Part shown: piece by piece, positions 33,526 to 42,148 of the stretch | Layout: each line of letters opens with the position of its first letter | How positions within the stretch are numbered: position 1 is the stretch's first letter | Assembly (NCBI RefSeq): GCF_013177735.1 | Contig: NZ_WOEZ01000276.1 | Location: forward strand, 1 to 64,000 | From: Paraburkholderia elongata | GTDB lineage: Bacteria > Pseudomonadota > Gammaproteobacteria > Burkholderiales > Burkholderiaceae | Direction: 5' to 3' | DNA length: 64,000 bases | Program-made: the position numbers and the translations under genes | The notes under the pieces: model-generated | What the model saw: the letters and a program-made list of their open reading frames with translations, nothing else | Told to the model about the DNA's origin: nothing | Database searches by the model: none

Positions 33526-35787
33526 TCAATACCCGTTTTGAATCGGGCGAAGCGGGTTGTCGGTCGGCATGTCACCCGGCGGCATCTGCAGGATCGACGG
33601 AGCGGGCGTGGGCGCCGGTGCGGGCGCCGCCGGGGGAGGCGCGGCCGGCTGGGCGGCCGCTGGCGCCACGTTTGCCCCGCCGCCCGGCTCCGCTTCGCCT
33701 CCCGCCTGCTCCGCTGCCGGCGGTGCACCGGGAACCGGCACCGGCGCCGGCGCGGTCGACTGCGGCGCGAAGCGTCCGCCGTAGGGTAAGGGTGGCGGCG
33801 TCGTGCGCGGCGCCGGAGGCGGTTGCCCAAACGCCCCGGTCGAGGGTACCGCCATCGAACCGTTCGCTGCCGCACCCGCTTGAGCGGACTTGCCGCCTAC
33901 CGTGCCACCGCCTACGCTGCCGGGCAGCGCCTTCACGGCAGCCGCTCCGGGCACCGGCGCGGCGGCGATGACGGGATCGAGCCGAAGCTGGTCGGCGTGC
34001 ACATTGACGTCGGTGCCGGACCAGACCTCCTGCGTATCCACATCCGCCGAGAGCTGCGGCCGGACAATGTGCGGCGTGATCTGCAACACGATCTCCGTCT
34101 TCACATGGTCGCCGTTGTGGTCCGAGAACAGGCGCCCAAGTATGGGCAACTGCCCGAGGCCGGGCACCTTGTCGGCCGACCTGCGGTCCTGATCCGAGAT
34201 CAGGCCGCCGAGAATCTGGCTTTCACCGTCTCTGAGGCGCAGGCTTGTCGACGCGCTACGCGTTCCTATCTGATAAGCGAGCGAGCTCAGACCTGTTTGC
34301 GAATTGCCGCTCTGGATCGTATTGGTGATATTGCTGACTTCGAGATTCAGTTTGATGCCGACATCGCCATCCCGATAGACCTGCGGCTCCACTTCGAGCT
34401 TGATGCCGACATCGATGTACTGAATCATTTGCGTGTATGACGGCCCGCTCGTGCTGGGCGTGCTGGAACTCGAAATCACCGGCAACTTGTCGCCGATCAA
34501 TATCCTGGCCTTCTCCTTGTTGCGCGTCCGGATACGTGGACTCGCCAGCAAATTCGCGTCGGTATCCGTGAGCTTGAAGTTCGCCGTCGCGGACAGACCG
34601 CTGACATTCAGCGCATTGATGGGAAGATGGTGCAACGCGCCCCATGTGTCCACGGTGGACGGCGTCGACACCGAGAACGAATTCGGCCATTCGATCCCGA
34701 GATTGGACAGGCGTTCGTGCGACACCTCCAGCACCTCGACTTCTAGCATTACCTCCGGTTCCGGCAAATCCTGCGCGGCGATCATCTCTTCGGCAACCTT
34801 GATGGTGTCCGGGGTACCGCGGATCGTCACCGTATTCGCGCGCTCGTCGATCACGACTTCCTTGATCTTCAGCAGGCTCTTCAGCAGCGACTGGATCTGT
34901 TTGGCATCGACGTTCGACAACTGGAACGTGCGTACCTTCAATTCCTGATATTCGAGCTGCTTGGCCGGAGTCGCCGGGTAGATGAAAAGCGTATTTGCGT
35001 TGAGTTGCTTCTTGTCGAGCTGATTCTGCATCAGGATCATATCGACCGTATCCTGCAGCGACGCGTTCGTCACGAAGATTGTCGTCTTCAGGTCAGCACG
35101 GACGTCGCGGTCGAAGATGACGTTCAATCCCGAAGTGCGCGACAGCGCTTCGAAGACCATGCGCACGTTGGCATCGCGAAACTGCAGCGTGACTGGCGTA
35201 CGCATGATCGACGAAGTGGCAAGCCGATCTTCCTTGTCCGCGCGTTGCTGCCGGATCTTCTCGTCGATTTCCTTTTGCATCTGCAATGCCAGCGCACTGG
35301 TCGGATTCGCCAACAATACGCGGTGCACACGATCGGCCGCCGGCCCAAACGAGCCGCGCTGCATCATGCGGTCCGCTTCCTGCAGGGTCGCGAGATCCCG
35401 GCGGTCCTGGTCGATCAGCGCGCCGATCTTGCGGCCGCGTTCGCTGGTCGGATCGATCTGGCTTGCCGCATAAAGCTTCTGGATCGCGGCATCGAACTGG
35501 TAGCTCAGACGAAACTGGTCGGCCTGATCGAGCAGTGCGTTGACCTGATTATTGCGGTCGTGCAGATAGTTGATTTTCACCTCGGCGTTGGTCGGATCGT
35601 CCTGCCGGTTCGGAATGTGCATGCAACTGCTGAGGGCAAGCGTGGAGATAGCAATCGCGAGCACACGCTTTCTCGCGCCCCCCCCGATTGGCATGCGCTG
35701 GGCACGGAACGGGACGGGTGGCGAGAGAGGGTTCGATGGGCCGCTGTCCCCATTGCGGCTCGCACCCCGTGTGCGTGAGGTTTTCAT
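33526..35787 (-). CDS. Outer-membrane lipoprotein secretin (GspD/MshL/PilQ family)
   Basis: A 753-residue secretin. The signal peptide ends in lipobox LSSC (Cys55), so it is predicted to self-target as a lipoprotein. Residues 85-185 form a TPR-like helical region. STN/N0 begins near 198 (VTLQFRDANVRMVFEALSRT), N1-type KH repeats follow to about 340, and the secretin core ends with LRDGESQILGGLIS (518-531) and VPGLGQLPILGRLFS. Residues after about 590 are a Pro/Ala-rich tail of some 160 residues, unusual for the family. It abuts the PilP-like gene and is followed by three pseudopilin genes. Confidence 0.9.
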   Translation of the reverse strand: MKTSRTRGASRNGDSGPSNPLSPPVPFRAQRMPIGGGARKRVLAIAISTLALSSCMHIPNRQDDPTNAEVKINYLHDRNNQVNALLDQADQFRLSYQFDAAIQKLYAASQIDPTSERGRKIGALIDQDRRDLATLQEADRMMQRGSFGPAADRVHRVLLANPTSALALQMQKEIDEKIRQQRADKEDRLATSSIMRTPVTLQFRDANVRMVFEALSRTSGLNVIFDRDVRADLKTTIFVTNASLQDTVDMILMQNQLDKKQLNANTLFIYPATPAKQLEYQELKVRTFQLSNVDAKQIQSLLKSLLKIKEVVIDERANTVTIRGTPDTIKVAEEMIAAQDLPEPEVMLEVEVLEVSHERLSNLGIEWPNSFSVSTPSTVDTWGALHHLPINALNVSGLSATANFKLTDTDANLLASPRIRTRNKEKARILIGDKLPVISSSSTPSTSGPSYTQMIQYIDVGIKLEVEPQVYRDGDVGIKLNLEVSNITNTIQSGNSQTGLSSLAYQIGTRSASTSLRLRDGESQILGGLISDQDRRSADKVPGLGQLPILGRLFSDHNGDHVKTEIVLQITPHIVRPQLSADVDTQEVWSGTDVNVHADQLRLDPVIAAAPVPGAAAVKALPGSVGGGTVGGKSAQAGAAANGSMAVPSTGAFGQPPPAPRTTPPPLPYGGRFAPQSTAPAPVPVPGAPPAAEQAGGEAEPGGGANVAPAAAQPAAPPPAAPAPAPTPAPSILQMPPGDMPTDNPLRPIQNGY

Positions 35788-36531
35788 CTACTTCGCCTCT
35801 CTTGGAATGGATACGGCCTGCGTCTGGTTAAGCGGTAGATAGGTCAGCACTACGTCGGATTCCGAAACCGACTCGACGCGGTACTGGTCATCGACGACTT
35901 CGCCCGGTGAAACGATCAGCAACCGATCGCCGTTGCTAAGAAATACCTGCGGTTTGGCCGCTTTCGCATCCAGCTCGCCCAGGTAAGTGAAAGGCACGGG
36001 CGGCGCAGTCGGCGCCGGTGCGCGCACCTCGGGTACGACCGCCACCTCGACCGGAGGCGGCGGCGGAAGCCACGAAGAGGCGGCGAACGGGTTGTTGGCC
36101 GATTCGACGGACAGAGGCGCACGCAGGGAGATCAGTTTTGCACGTGGCGTCGCCGCTATCGCCGGTCCAGCACTGGCGGCGACGGCGTGCGACGCAGGAA
36201 CCGGAGCAGCCGCGGCTCCCCGCGAAGTTACGGGCACGGCAGATGCGGATGACTGGTGATGAACGGAAGCAGGCCGCGCCCGCGTGCCGTCATGCCCTTG
36301 GCCGTGGAGCGCGGCAAGCACCACCGGCGTCTGGGTCGCCGTCACCTGCGCGCGATACCCGAACCCCACGGCGGCGATCCCGCAGAACGTCAGCAACACG
36401 CGTTTGACCAGAGCGGGCTTTATGGCTGCGCTGTCCGGTAGACGAGCTCGAACGCGTTTGAGCAGCGCGAGGTTCATGGCTGCGCTGTCCGAAAGATGAG
36501 CTCGAACGCGATTGACCAGAGCGGGTTTCAT
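35788..36531 (-). CDS. PilP/GspC-like inner-membrane linker protein with repeated N-terminus
   Basis: 247 residues: a cytoplasmic N-terminus, one hydrophobic segment near 43-60 (RVLLTFCGIAAVGFGYRA), a long Ala/Pro-rich periplasmic linker, and a C-terminal beta domain with PFTYLGELDAKAAKPQVFLS and GEVVDDQYRVESVSESDVVL, the PilP/HR-domain pattern that contacts secretin N0. Residues 1-36 are two 18-residue repeats (MKPALVNRVRAHLSDSAA and a variant), encoded by a 54-bp tandem duplication. The original start was probably within the third unit, where ATG is now ATA. ATGA overlap with the PilO-like gene. Confidence 0.7.
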   Translation of the reverse strand: MKPALVNRVRAHLSDSAAMNLALLKRVRARLPDSAAIKPALVKRVLLTFCGIAAVGFGYRAQVTATQTPVVLAALHGQGHDGTRARPASVHHQSSASAVPVTSRGAAAAPVPASHAVAASAGPAIAATPRAKLISLRAPLSVESANNPFAASSWLPPPPPVEVAVVPEVRAPAPTAPPVPFTYLGELDAKAAKPQVFLSNGDRLLIVSPGEVVDDQYRVESVSESDVVLTYLPLNQTQAVSIPREAK

Positions 36532-36559
36532 GGCTGTGCTGTCCGATAGATGAGCTCGA
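36424..36559. repeat. 54-bp tandem repeat spanning a gene junction
   Basis: Two full 54-bp units (36478-36531 and 36424-36477, read leftward) are preceded by a partial unit in the end of the PilO-like gene (36529-36559) and followed by the start of a third. Each unit carries the GTTCGAGCTC and GGACAGC blocks. Each full unit begins with an ATG, so initiation signals have been copied in frame. Confidence 0.85.
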
Positions 36560-37103
36560 AGCGGACCCGTGCATCGAGAATATTGCCGTCGACCGCAGGA
36601 CGTTCGACGTGGATCGCCTGTAGCGCCGCATTGGGTACGTTGTTCAGGACTGCCGCGAGAAAACGCCGGATCGCACTGTACTGATCCTTGACAGGCAATA
36701 GCACCTGATACCGCGTAAAGGGCGCACCGGCTTCGGTCGTCACCTGATATTCGGCGGAACCGAGCGTCAAATTGCTGTCGCGAGCCTGCGCCAATATCAC
36801 CGCGATATCGTTCGCGCTTTGCGTGAAACCCGGGAACAGTCCCGGCAAGGTATCGAGTGCGATCGCATCCACCGCCGCGCTGCGCTCGCCGGCAACGTGA
36901 TGCGCGTTCGCCGTACGCGCGACTCGCGCAGGATCCTGCATCTCATGCATTCCGTGCGTCCCGGAGTCCACACTGGGAGTCGAGACGGCCACGATGGCGG
37001 CAACGCCGATCGCCAGCGCGCCGAGCAGTCCCGGCAGGCCGAACGAGCGCTGCATCTCGAAGCGCAGCGTCAACAGCGTGTCCTGCAGCTGGTCCGTTTT
37101 CAT
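36528..37103 (-). CDS. PilO-like / GspM-like inner-membrane assembly protein
   Basis: 191 residues from ATG at 37103, overlapping the previous stop (ATGA). A short cytoplasmic N-terminus is followed by one transmembrane helix (LPGLLGALAIGVAAIVAVST, about 24-43). The periplasmic region ends in a ferredoxin-like domain with FTRYQVLLPVKDQYSAIRRF and NVPNAALQAIHVERPAV. This is the PilO/PilN-type fold that forms the inner-membrane alignment complex. Identification is from topology, position after a PilN-like gene and the C-terminal pattern. Confidence 0.65.
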   Translation of the reverse strand: MKTDQLQDTLLTLRFEMQRSFGLPGLLGALAIGVAAIVAVSTPSVDSGTHGMHEMQDPARVARTANAHHVAGERSAAVDAIALDTLPGLFPGFTQSANDIAVILAQARDSNLTLGSAEYQVTTEAGAPFTRYQVLLPVKDQYSAIRRFLAAVLNNVPNAALQAIHVERPAVDGNILDARVRFELIYRTAQP

Positions 37104-37630
37104 GACTTCCTCCAGACGGCAGTGATCTGGAAGCGCACGGGTTTGCCCGGCACATTCGTCTCGATCAGGTGATCGTTGAGCACGGCTTCGCGCAGCAGAA
37201 CGCTGCTCTGCAGATACTTCAGGTACGCAATCATCGCGTCGAAGTTCTTCGCCTCGGCGGTGATACGGATCTGGCTTTGCGCGGGGTTCTGATCGATGCC
37301 GATCAGCGCGACATCGTGATCCGGATAGTCTTCGACGATCGAGAAGAGGTCCTGCCACGGCACGGTCAGTTCCCGCAGAACCGACTGGCTCTGCTTTTCC
37401 GCGAGCCTGGCGGCCGGCGTCAGCGGCGCCTTCACCACGTGCCGGCTTGCCATTGTCTGCTGCCGGACGGCCTCCAGTTGCGCCTGCGCGCGATCGTTTT
37501 CCGCGTGCGCATGCCAGAGCCGCGCGCCGCTTGCGAGCAACAGCACGGCAGCGACGCACAGCAGGATGATGCCGCCAGCCGGGGGGGTGGCACGGCGCCC
37601 GCTGAAGTCGAGGTCAAGGCGCGGGATCAT
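37100..37630 (-). CDS. PilN-like / GspL C-terminal-like inner-membrane assembly protein
   Basis: About 176 residues from ATG at 37630, overlapping the PilM-like stop (ATGA). The short N-terminus IPRLDLDF resembles the PilN peptide that binds PilM. A transmembrane helix follows (GGIILLCVAAVLLLASGARL), then a coiled region and a periplasmic ferredoxin-like domain with FSIVEDYPDHDVALIGID and KNFDAMIAYLKYLQS. It would link the cytoplasmic actin-like protein to the periplasmic PilO/PilP layer. Confidence 0.65.
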   Translation of the reverse strand: MIPRLDLDFSGRRATPPAGGIILLCVAAVLLLASGARLWHAHAENDRAQAQLEAVRQQTMASRHVVKAPLTPAARLAEKQSQSVLRELTVPWQDLFSIVEDYPDHDVALIGIDQNPAQSQIRITAEAKNFDAMIAYLKYLQSSVLLREAVLNDHLIETNVPGKPVRFQITAVWRKS

Positions 37631-38514
37631 TGTGCACACTCCATCAGCCGATGCGCGGGCGAGCGGTCCGTCGCCGGCGCCTGCCGGATCGCTGCGGCGA
37701 AACGCGCTTCGAACGGCGCCAACTCGGTCTCGACCCCGAACAGATAGATCTTGCAGTCTTCGTGCTTCAGGTTTGCCCGGGTCGCGGAGCGTTCGAACAA
37801 CTGCTCGGCCAGTTCGGCCAGCCGGGACGCGTCGCCAGCATCACCGGGAAACAGGCGCTGTGCGTCGTAGGCGACCCAGCGATTCTGTTCGATCATGACC
37901 GCCTGCATCTGCTCGTCCGCGACGAACAGCAGCAGCGCCTCACCGCCCTCGACCGCGTCGCCGATGCAATTGAGCATCTCCGGAAGACATAGCGTCAAAC
38001 GGCTAATCCCGACCTGTTCGGCCGTGCTCACGTCGTGGATACCGTCAAGCAGTTCGCGCGACATCGCGCTGGCAAACAGAGCCCGACCGCCGCGCTGCAC
38101 GCTGAAACGCACCACCAGCGACGCGCCGTCCATCCCGTACGTATCGGTGAAATGAGCTAACGCGATCTCTTCGAGTTCGCGCGCGCGCAGCGCGCGGAAA
38201 TCGCCACGCAAGATCGCGTGATTGCCCCAGAAATCATCCAGCACCATGTATGCGCTGCGCTTCTGCACAAACTCCTGCGGCACTGGCGCGGTATCGGCGG
38301 CGGGCGTCGCGATGAGCGTCTCGGCAAGCGCTGCGCGCAGCGCATCGAGTGCGCCCGGTTCAGTGCAGCACTGCTCCTCGGGAATCGCAACGCTGGCAGG
38401 CTCGGCAGCAGATGCCGGTTTGCGCAGGCGCAACAGCCGGGGCACGCGCGCACCGACGACAATCTCACGTGTGCCGACTCCGATTGCAACCGGACTATTC
38501 AACCATCGTGACAC
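37627..38514 (-). CDS. PilM-like / GspL N-terminal-like cytoplasmic protein
   Basis: 295 residues, no membrane segment. The start is GTG at 38514, 20 bp inside the 3' end of gspE, with GAGGAG upstream. Weak similarity to actin-fold PilM/GspL is inferred from gene order (ATPase, this, PilN-like, PilO-like, PilP-like, secretin) and from segments such as VAYDAQRLFPGD and GEALLLFVADEQMQAVMIEQ. Typical PilM ATP-binding motifs are not obvious, so the fold may be divergent. Probably couples GspE to the membrane layer. Confidence 0.55.
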   Translation of the reverse strand: MSRWLNSPVAIGVGTREIVVGARVPRLLRLRKPASAAEPASVAIPEEQCCTEPGALDALRAALAETLIATPAADTAPVPQEFVQKRSAYMVLDDFWGNHAILRGDFRALRARELEEIALAHFTDTYGMDGASLVVRFSVQRGGRALFASAMSRELLDGIHDVSTAEQVGISRLTLCLPEMLNCIGDAVEGGEALLLFVADEQMQAVMIEQNRWVAYDAQRLFPGDAGDASRLAELAEQLFERSATRANLKHEDCKIYLFGVETELAPFEARFAAAIRQAPATDRSPAHRLMECAQ

Positions 38515-40246
38515 GGTTAATCTCCTCGAGAGTCGTTTCGCCGCGCTTCACGAGTTCGACCGCAGCGGTACGCAGCGACTGCATGCCGTAGCGCATCGCT
38601 GCCGCCTTGATAGCCCCAAGCGGCGCGCGCTCCGACAGCAGTTGCCGCAACTCGTCGTTCATGCGCAACGCTTCTGCGATTGCGCGGCGTCCGCGGTACC
38701 CGCTGCCGCGGCACGCCGCGCAGCCCGTGCCGCGATGAAACAAATAGCTGCCGGCGGTATCCGGATCGATGCCCGAACGAACCAGCGTGTCCGCGTCGAT
38801 CACCTCATCGGTCGTGCAATCCGGGCAACACTGCCGCAAGAGACGCTGGGCGACGACGCCGTTGAGCGCGGACACGAAGCTGTACGGATCGACCTCCATG
38901 TTCGTGAAGCGGCCGATCACATCGAACACGTTGTTCGCGTGCACGGTGGTGAACACCTGGTGACCGGTCAACGCTGCCTGCACGGCGATTTGTGCGGTTT
39001 CCGAATCGCGGATTTCGCCGACCATTATCTTGTCCGGGTCATGCCGCAAAATCGACCGCAGTCCGCGCGCGAACGTCAGCCCCTTCGCTTCGTTGACCGG
39101 AATCTGCAGGATGTCGCCCAGCTGATATTCGACCGGGTCCTCGATCGTCACGATCTTCTCAAGGCCATTGTTGATCTCGGTAAGAATCGCGTAGAGCGTC
39201 GTCGTCTTGCCGCTGCCGGTCGGCCCAGTCACGAGCAGCATCCCGTACGGCATCGACGCAACCGAGCGCATGAAGCGTGTATCAGCCTGCTGGAAACCCA
39301 GCGCCTCGAGCGTCAGACCGCCGGAGGCCTGCGAAAGCTGATAGCGGTCAAGGATCCGCAGCACCGCATCCTCGCCGAACTGATTCGGCATGATCGACAC
39401 GCGGAAATCGATGTCACGTCCCGCGTACTGCGCCTTGAAACGCCCGTCCTGCGGAACGCGGCGCTCGGCAATATCGAGTTCGGAAATCACTTTCACGCGC
39501 GACAGGACCTGGTCCGCGACATCGCGGCCTTCGACCCGGCGCACCACAGTTAGCACGCCGTCCACACGGCACTTGATCATCAAACCGCTGGCGCGGCATT
39601 CGAGGTGGATGTCGCTTGCCATCATCTTCAGCGCGTCATAGATCGTCGAGTTGAGCAGCCTCACCACCGGGCTGTCGTCACTGCTGATGCCCTGCAGCGT
39701 CAACGCGAGCGAAGACGGATCGACTGCACTCTGGATCGGGTCGTCGAACGCGAGCGAGTCCATCGCCCGCACGTCTTTTTCGCGCACAGCCAGATACGCG
39801 CTGATGTCTCCCGCACTCGCGAGCGCCCAGCCGTACGGCACGGTCGGCCGCGAGCGCATGCGGTGCTCGACGACGCCTCGCGTGCGCGCGTCGAGCGGAT
39901 CGGCGATGACGAACAGAAGACCCTTGCCGCTGTTTGTGCCGTTTGTACCATTTGTGCCGTTTATCTCGCGAAAGCACACGCACAGGCGGGTCGTCGCTTC
40001 GACAAACGAAATCACGTCGAAATCGGGCTCGTACTGATTCAACTCGCGCATGCTGATCGGCTTCATGCGGAATTGCGCGGCCAGCCGGGTGCACATCTCG
40101 TCCGCGCTCAGCGCCGTCTGCGTCATCAACTCCTCCAGCGCACGAATGCCGGAACCATGCCGCTCGCTGAGCGTTCGCAGTGCGTCGCGCAGCTCGACAC
40201 GCGGTTCGACATTGAGGCTTGCCAGAGGTGTGCTGACGGAATCCAC
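38495..40246 (-). CDS. GspE/PilB-type secretion/assembly ATPase
   Basis: About 583 residues from GTG at 40246 with GGAG 8 nt upstream; an in-frame ATG at 40285 is the alternative and would overlap gspF. The following numbers count from that ATG. Walker A GPTGSGKTT (354-362), Asp box IVTIEDPVEYQLGD, Walker B-type KIMVGEIRDSETA and the His box GHQVFTTVHANN are all present. A zinc tetracysteine is intact (CPDC at 487-490, CAAC at 522-525). The N-terminal domain contains an NGTNGTNGTNSG repeat (109-120). Powers pseudopilus assembly; no PilT-type retraction ATPase is nearby. Confidence 0.9.
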   Translation of the reverse strand: MDSVSTPLASLNVEPRVELRDALRTLSERHGSGIRALEELMTQTALSADEMCTRLAAQFRMKPISMRELNQYEPDFDVISFVEATTRLCVCFREINGTNGTNGTNSGKGLLFVIADPLDARTRGVVEHRMRSRPTVPYGWALASAGDISAYLAVREKDVRAMDSLAFDDPIQSAVDPSSLALTLQGISSDDSPVVRLLNSTIYDALKMMASDIHLECRASGLMIKCRVDGVLTVVRRVEGRDVADQVLSRVKVISELDIAERRVPQDGRFKAQYAGRDIDFRVSIMPNQFGEDAVLRILDRYQLSQASGGLTLEALGFQQADTRFMRSVASMPYGMLLVTGPTGSGKTTTLYAILTEINNGLEKIVTIEDPVEYQLGDILQIPVNEAKGLTFARGLRSILRHDPDKIMVGEIRDSETAQIAVQAALTGHQVFTTVHANNVFDVIGRFTNMEVDPYSFVSALNGVVAQRLLRQCCPDCTTDEVIDADTLVRSGIDPDTAGSYLFHRGTGCAACRGSGYRGRRAIAEALRMNDELRQLLSERAPLGAIKAAAMRYGMQSLRTAAVELVKRGETTLEEINRVTMVE

Positions 40247-40265
40247 GTCTTTTCTCCAGGGAGGT

Positions 40266-41468
40266 CTATTGAATGCTCGATGCAATTTCGAAAATCGGCA
40301 TGTACATCAGCACGACAATTCCACCGATAACCACACCGATAAAAATCATCATCGCGGGTTCGATCAGACGCGAGATCAGATCAATCGTGCGGGACACCTG
40401 CGCCTCCTGAAACGCAGCGATTCTGTCGAGAACAGGTCCAAGACCGCCGGTCTTCTCCGCCACCGTCAGGAGCCGATAGGAAATCGGGTTGGCGAGTCCA
40501 CCCTGCTGAAACGCGTCGGAAATCTTTGTGCCGTTGCGCACCTGCTGGAGGGCCTCTGCGAGTGCGGCCTGGTCCGCGCGGCCGACCAGCCCACGCGCAA
40601 GTTCGAACGCGCGCACGGCGGGAATACCGCCGTCGACCAGCATCGCGGTCGTGCGATAAAACTGCGACTGGCGAAAGACACGGAAGTGTTGCCCGATGCC
40701 TGGTAGGGCAAGCATGCGATCGGTGATCCAGGTCCGGACCGCCGGCCTGCGCAGCGCGAAACCGGCCACCACCGCCAGCACAGCAAGGCTAACGCTCAAC
40801 TCCGCCCCGTGGGCGTGCACCATGCTGCCCCAGGCGATCAGCAAGCGCGAGAGCAGCGGCAGCTCGCGCCCGCTGTGTTCAAGCAAGGTCGCGAACCTCG
40901 GCACAACGAAACCCAGCAGAAACAGCACGACCGCCGCGCCCACCAGTAACAGGACGGTTGGATAGATCGCTGCCGACACCACCCGGCCGCGCAGTTCGTG
41001 AAGCATCGCGCTATTGCGCGAATAGCGGGTCAGGCTATCCGCGAGGCCGCCGGTTTGCTCGCTGGCTTTCACGCACGCGACAAGCACCGGCGGAAAGATG
41101 TGGCTCGCGTGCTCGAGCGCCGCGGAGAGTGACTGCCCCTCTTCCAGTAGTCGCAACAGCTCGCGGTACACCTGTGCCGAAGCCTCGCGGCGCTCATTGC
41201 CGCCGAGCGTGCGCAGTGCGTCGACGACGCCGACGCCTGCGTCGAGCAATGCCGCGAGTTCGCGCGCGAACAGTTCGACGTTGAACCGGGCGCCGGGCAG
41301 CGCCGCCCAGTTCTTCCGGTAGCGCCGCCGTCCGGCGTCGGCGCGAACCGATACGACGCGAAGACCGCGGGCGCGTGCAAGCGACGCAGCAGTCGACGAC
41401 GAATCGCTATCGATGCGAAGCGTCTGGACCGCACCACTGGTATCGAAAACACGCAGCACGTACTTCAC
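40266..41468 (-). CDS. gspF: GspF/PilC-type polytopic inner-membrane platform protein
   Basis: 400 residues from GTG at 41468 with AAGGAG upstream. There are two GspF domains, each a helical bundle followed by membrane segments. The first has FARELAALLDAGVGVVDALRT, the second FYRTTAMLVDGGIPAVRAFE, and the tail has IEPAMMIFIGVVIGGIVVLM followed by YMPIFEIAS. It anchors the ATPase to the membrane and moves pilins. It lies between gspG and gspE, separated by 63 and 19 bp. Length is normal. Confidence 0.9.
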   Translation of the reverse strand: MKYVLRVFDTSGAVQTLRIDSDSSSTAASLARARGLRVVSVRADAGRRRYRKNWAALPGARFNVELFARELAALLDAGVGVVDALRTLGGNERREASAQVYRELLRLLEEGQSLSAALEHASHIFPPVLVACVKASEQTGGLADSLTRYSRNSAMLHELRGRVVSAAIYPTVLLLVGAAVVLFLLGFVVPRFATLLEHSGRELPLLSRLLIAWGSMVHAHGAELSVSLAVLAVVAGFALRRPAVRTWITDRMLALPGIGQHFRVFRQSQFYRTTAMLVDGGIPAVRAFELARGLVGRADQAALAEALQQVRNGTKISDAFQQGGLANPISYRLLTVAEKTGGLGPVLDRIAAFQEAQVSRTIDLISRLIEPAMMIFIGVVIGGIVVLMYMPIFEIASSIQ

Positions 41469-41531
41469 GTCGACTCTCCTTGCAAACCACCCACTACCGG
41501 CCCGGCGTCGCGGCAACCGCGCGGCGCACCG

Positions 41532-42014
41532 TTACCACGAAGAAACGGTCGTGTTCTCGCCGACGCCGCCGCCTCGTCCATCCTTGCCAAGCGAAAACAG
41601 ATCGTAGTCGCCGTGCTCACCCGGCGAACGATACTGGTACGGGCGATCCCACGGATCGACCGGCACCGCCTTCGCCAGATACGGCCCGCTCCAATGTGCC
41701 GCATCCTGCGGTTTGGCCATGAGCGCCTGCAGCCCTTCTTCGGTCGACGGATAGGACCCGACATCCAGCCGGTATTGATCGAGCGCCTGCCCCAGCGAGA
41801 CGATCTGCGCGCGCGCGATCTTCGTATTCGACTTGCCGACCTGTTCGAAATATCGAGGAGCAACGAGACCCGCCAGCAAGCCGATGATGACCATCACCAC
41901 GAGCAGCTCGAGCAGCGTGAAGCCGCGGCTGCGTCGCCCGCCCCTTTCGAGGCGGACGCACTGCCACGGACGCCCGGGCAGCCCGGGCTTGATAGAGGAC
42001 AATTCAGTGTGCAC
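41532..42014 (-). CDS. gspG: Major pseudopilin GspG
   Basis: 160 residues. A long 31-residue leader ends RRSRG/FTLLELLVVMVIIGLL (Glu at +5). The mature part has the GspG-specific PRYFEQVGKSNTKIARAQI, DQYRLDVGSYPSTEEGLQAL and the C-terminal calcium-site region DYDLFSLGKDGRGGGV. The GTG at 42014 has GGAG only 2 nt away, so the true start may be internal. First gene of the operon; a GTAGGG motif lies about 85 bp upstream. Confidence 0.9.
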   Translation of the reverse strand: MHTELSSIKPGLPGRPWQCVRLERGGRRSRGFTLLELLVVMVIIGLLAGLVAPRYFEQVGKSNTKIARAQIVSLGQALDQYRLDVGSYPSTEEGLQALMAKPQDAAHWSGPYLAKAVPVDPWDRPYQYRSPGEHGDYDLFSLGKDGRGGGVGENTTVSSW

Positions 42015-42096
42015 AGCTCCCCCCTGTATCGACCCACCGCTTCGGCAATGCCGAAGCCGTTGAATGCATTCTTGTTCAGGTCGATACGGGCAAGAA

Positions 42097-42102
42097 GTAG
42101 GG
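42097..42102 (+). promoter_or_regulatory. GTAGGG motif upstream of the secretion operon
   Basis: AAGTAGGGAG in the 134-bp gap between gspG and the response regulator gene. Similar blocks occur at 43629-43641, 45807-45819 and 46200-46209 in the neighbouring intergenic regions. Possible response-regulator box; inference from recurrence only. Confidence 0.35.
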
Positions 42103-42148
42103 AGAGCCGTCCAAAGACATGGGTAAAGACCCTCCAGTTGCGCCGCGC

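Noticed and set aside
32236..33789. 517-codon rightward open frame opposite the pseudopilin genes and secretin tail
   Set aside because: Arg/His-rich antisense frame over three recognised genes.
38222..39553. 443-codon rightward open frame opposite gspE
   Set aside because: Antisense to an ATPase with all motifs intact; composition not protein-like.
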